Both the position numbers and the translations under genes were made by a program. Of a stretch of DNA of 8,449 nt, positions 6,902 to 8,449 are shown piece after piece. Location of the stretch: contig CAJWHX010000131.1 in the NCBI GenBank assembly GCA_913040875.1, positions 1-8,449 of the forward strand, in the 5' to 3' direction. The notes under the pieces were generated by a model that did not search any database, was not told the DNA's origin, and worked only from the letters and a program-made list of their open reading frames with translations. The stretch comes from an uncultured Pseudomonadota bacterium. GTDB taxonomy: Bacteria > Myxococcota > UBA796. Each line of letters begins with the position of its first letter. Position 1 is the first letter of the stretch.

Positions 6902-7939
6902 ATGTTGAACTTACCCCTTCTTGCGTTTTTAGCCTGCTCTAGCAGTCCAGAAACGCCCAGTACAGGTGTGTCAAAAGCAGAGACCAAGACGGAATCACCT
7001 GCCAACCCAGCCGTCCATCCAAAAGCCGAACAGCTCCAAAAGCAAGCCTCTACAATTTTGGGGGTCTTACCAGATACAATGCCGGGGTCAGAAAATGATA
7101 CGCTCGAAAAGATTGCTCTGGGGAAGAAGTTGTACTTCGACAAGGCTCTCTCCATTAATGACTCTCAGTCTTGCAACTCTTGCCATGACTTGAACAATGG
7201 AAATATGGGCGTCGATCACGAGCCTACTTCTCCTGGAGCGAAAGGCGAACGCGGTGGTCGAAACTCACCGACATCTGTGAATGCCGGGTTCCACATTGCT
7301 CAGTTTTGGGATGGACGCGCGGGAGATCTCAAGGCACAAGCCAAAGGGCCCATCTTAAACCCCGGTGAAATGGCGATGCCTGATGAGGAGACGGTCATGG
7401 CTAAATTGAGTGGTATCGTCGGATACCCAGCCATGTTTCGTTCTGCATTCCCCGAGCAAAATAAAGTCATGACCTATGATAATCTTGCTGAAGCTATCGC
7501 TGCATTTGAACGTACACTCATCTCGAGAGACCGCTTTGACACCTTCCAAAATGGAGACCTAGCAGCACTGAATGAACAAGAACTCCGCGGTTTGGAATTT
7601 TTTGTGAATACGGGATGTGTCGGCTGTCACAATGGAGCCACCATTGGTGGTTCTTCTTATCAAAAGGTTGGAGTGGTCATACCATACATGACCGAAGACT
7701 CAGAAGATATTGGACGAGCGGCCATCACAGGAAACGAGGCAGAGAAGTTTTTCTTTAAGGTTCCTTCTTTGCGAAATGTTGCCAAAACAGCTCCTTATTT
7801 CCACGATGGTGAGGTACCGACTCTAGAAGAAGCCGTCTCAATTATGGCAGAGATTCAATTGGGAAAAGAGCTAAATAGCGATGAAGTTGACGATATCGTT
7901 GCGTTCTTGAACACGATGAATGGTGAAATCACCTTCTAG
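6902..7939 (+). CDS. Di-heme cytochrome c peroxidase, predicted lipoprotein
   Basis: This 345-residue protein would reduce H2O2 to water in the periplasm, using electrons from cytochrome c or a similar donor. The first heme site is C91-N-S-C-H95 (peroxidatic domain) and the second is C239-V-G-C-H243 (electron-transfer domain). Family landmarks follow in order: GRNSPT (119-124), FWDGRA with bridging Trp136, Gln146 and Glu156 in the active-site loop, 'VPSLRNV' (287-293), 'PYFHDG' with His301, and Met315, the expected axial ligand of the second heme. The distal His of classical enzymes (His71 in Pseudomonas CcpA) aligns with Ala113. Lipobox FLAC anchors Cys12, followed by a Ser/Pro/Thr/Lys-rich linker to about residue 45. 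The start is certain: in-frame TAA at 6872-6874, no other start codon between, GGAGAG 5 nt upstream. The length fits the family. The upstream palindrome suggests repression relieved by peroxide or iron status, which is inference. Confidence 0.95.
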   Translation: MLNLPLLAFLACSSSPETPSTGVSKAETKTESPANPAVHPKAEQLQKQASTILGVLPDTMPGSENDTLEKIALGKKLYFDKALSINDSQSCNSCHDLNNGNMGVDHEPTSPGAKGERGGRNSPTSVNAGFHIAQFWDGRAGDLKAQAKGPILNPGEMAMPDEETVMAKLSGIVGYPAMFRSAFPEQNKVMTYDNLAEAIAAFERTLISRDRFDTFQNGDLAALNEQELRGLEFFVNTGCVGCHNGATIGGSSYQKVGVVIPYMTEDSEDIGRAAITGNEAEKFFFKVPSLRNVAKTAPYFHDGEVPTLEEAVSIMAEIQLGKELNSDEVDDIVAFLNTMNGEITF

Positions 7940-7964
7940 TTCCTCCGTAGACCATAGTGCCCTG

Positions 7965-7994
7965 TTGAAAATTTTCGTTTCAATGTGTTAGAGT
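7965..7994 (+). promoter_or_regulatory. Promoter candidate for the BI-1-like gene, overlapping a small inverted repeat
   Basis: TTGAAA (7965-7970, 5 of 6 to TTGACA) is followed after 18 bp by TAGAGT (7989-7994, 4 of 6 to TATAAT) with TGT in the extended -10 position (7986-7988). The -35 also forms one arm of the inverted repeat TTGAAA...TTTCAA (7965-7970 / 7978-7983) and includes most of the palindrome GAAAATTTTC (7967-7976). Transcription would start near 8001, right at the ATG. No terminator is visible between the peroxidase stop and this site. Confidence 0.35.
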
Positions 7995-8001
7995 AGGTTT
8001 T

Positions 8002-8449
8002 ATGGAACCTACTCTGTCTAAAACGGAACAGCCTGTCACTGAATCATCTTCCATTGACCTACCGACATCTATATGTGTCAAACACGCTCTGCGCTTACTC
8101 TCCATTTCCCTCGTGGTCGCACTCTTCTCTGGTGTGTTCTTTTCCTTCTTCCAAGTTTACTCACCCGATTTTGAAGAGGACATACCCAACCCCTTCATTA
8201 TTGAACCTGCGTTGTTAATCATGGGAATGACAGGGATTATTTTATACGTATTGGCTCTATACAATCAACGAACATTGAGTACTCTATGTGCACATGGATT
8301 TGCCATTTGTCAGGGCATTGTGTTGGGAGGACTCAGCTGCTATACATGGAGCATATTTCCAAATATTATGTTTCAAAGTATTGCACTGACAACCTTGGGA
8401 CTTGGCATCACTTGGACTGGTTATCAAAATGGATGGATGAGACCAAACC
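8002..8449 (+). CDS. Bax inhibitor-1/YccA-like integral membrane protein, N-terminal part
   Basis: The reading frame from ATG 8002 is open to the window edge: 149 codons plus one base. A polar N-terminus of about 28 residues (EPTLSKTEQPVTESSS...) precedes four hydrophobic segments at about 31-51, 65-87, 96-116 and 123-141. The third and fourth contain 'GFAICQGIVLGGLSCY' and then 'FQSIALTTLGLG', ending in 'GYQNGWMRPN'. This matches the G-x-x-LG-x-x-S ... QA-x-x-T pattern of BI-1/YccA-type transporters, especially the subgroup that ends this region with Y-x-x-G-x-x-R. Family members are six- or seven-helix inner-membrane proteins, some of them pH-dependent calcium leak channels; the function here is inferred by family only. 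The ribosome-binding site is weak (GAGTAGG at 7991-7997). It lies 62 bp after the peroxidase on the same strand. The C-terminal half is outside the window. Confidence 0.65.
   Translation, partial: MEPTLSKTEQPVTESSSIDLPTSICVKHALRLLSISLVVALFSGVFFSFFQVYSPDFEEDIPNPFIIEPALLIMGMTGIILYVLALYNQRTLSTLCAHGFAICQGIVLGGLSCYTWSIFPNIMFQSIALTTLGLGITWTGYQNGWMRPN

Noticed and set aside
351..7939. A single coordinated pathway linking both hydrolases, the barrel and the peroxidase
   Set aside because: The genes are in three transcription units with different control signals and no shared substrate clue. Only the barrel-hydrolase pair has structural evidence of linkage.

Overview
The window looks like chromosomal DNA from a Gram-negative bacterium. 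It encodes three lipoproteins with lipobox cysteines, a predicted outer-membrane beta-barrel and a di-heme cytochrome c peroxidase. The style of the proteins suggests a member of the old Deltaproteobacteria (Myxococcota/Bradymonadota-like): long cysteine-rich surface lipoproteins with EF-hand-like Asp-rich loops, and a barrel with a 'WASGD ... DYNVGL' pattern. That placement is inference from protein style, not from a marker gene. Base composition is moderate, mid-40s % GC by eye.

Layout. Positions 1-326 (+) are the 3' end of an unrecognised gene that enters from the left. It converges on a two-gene minus-strand operon: an outer-membrane barrel (5275-3854) followed by an 1168-residue alpha/beta-hydrolase lipoprotein (3857-351). 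The two overlap by ATGA, so they are probably translationally coupled. A 189-bp divergent region (5276-5464) carries back-to-back extended -10 promoter candidates. It separates the operon from a second, unrelated alpha/beta-hydrolase lipoprotein (5465-6784, +) of secretory-lipase type. A 117-bp gap (6785-6901) contains a near-perfect 26-bp palindrome just downstream of a -10 candidate. It leads into a lipoprotein di-heme cytochrome c peroxidase (6902-7939, +). The right edge (8002-8449, +) holds the first 149 codons of a membrane protein resembling the Bax inhibitor-1/YccA family.

Function. Everything between 351 and 7939 is envelope-targeted. The barrel and giant esterase-like lipoprotein probably form one functional unit at the outer membrane. 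The second hydrolase shares only the divergent control region with them. The peroxidase is a separate peroxide-detoxifying unit that probably has its own repressor operator.

The most unusual features are: (i) all four signal peptides are extremely short and have no Lys or Arg, in genes whose starts cannot be moved upstream to a standard start codon; (ii) an 18-bp perfect palindromic operator candidate sits at the predicted transcription start of the peroxidase; (iii) the peroxidase lacks the distal histidine of classical enzymes; (iv) the barrel and giant hydrolase are coupled. No mobile element, RNA gene, CRISPR array or convincing intrinsic terminator was seen.
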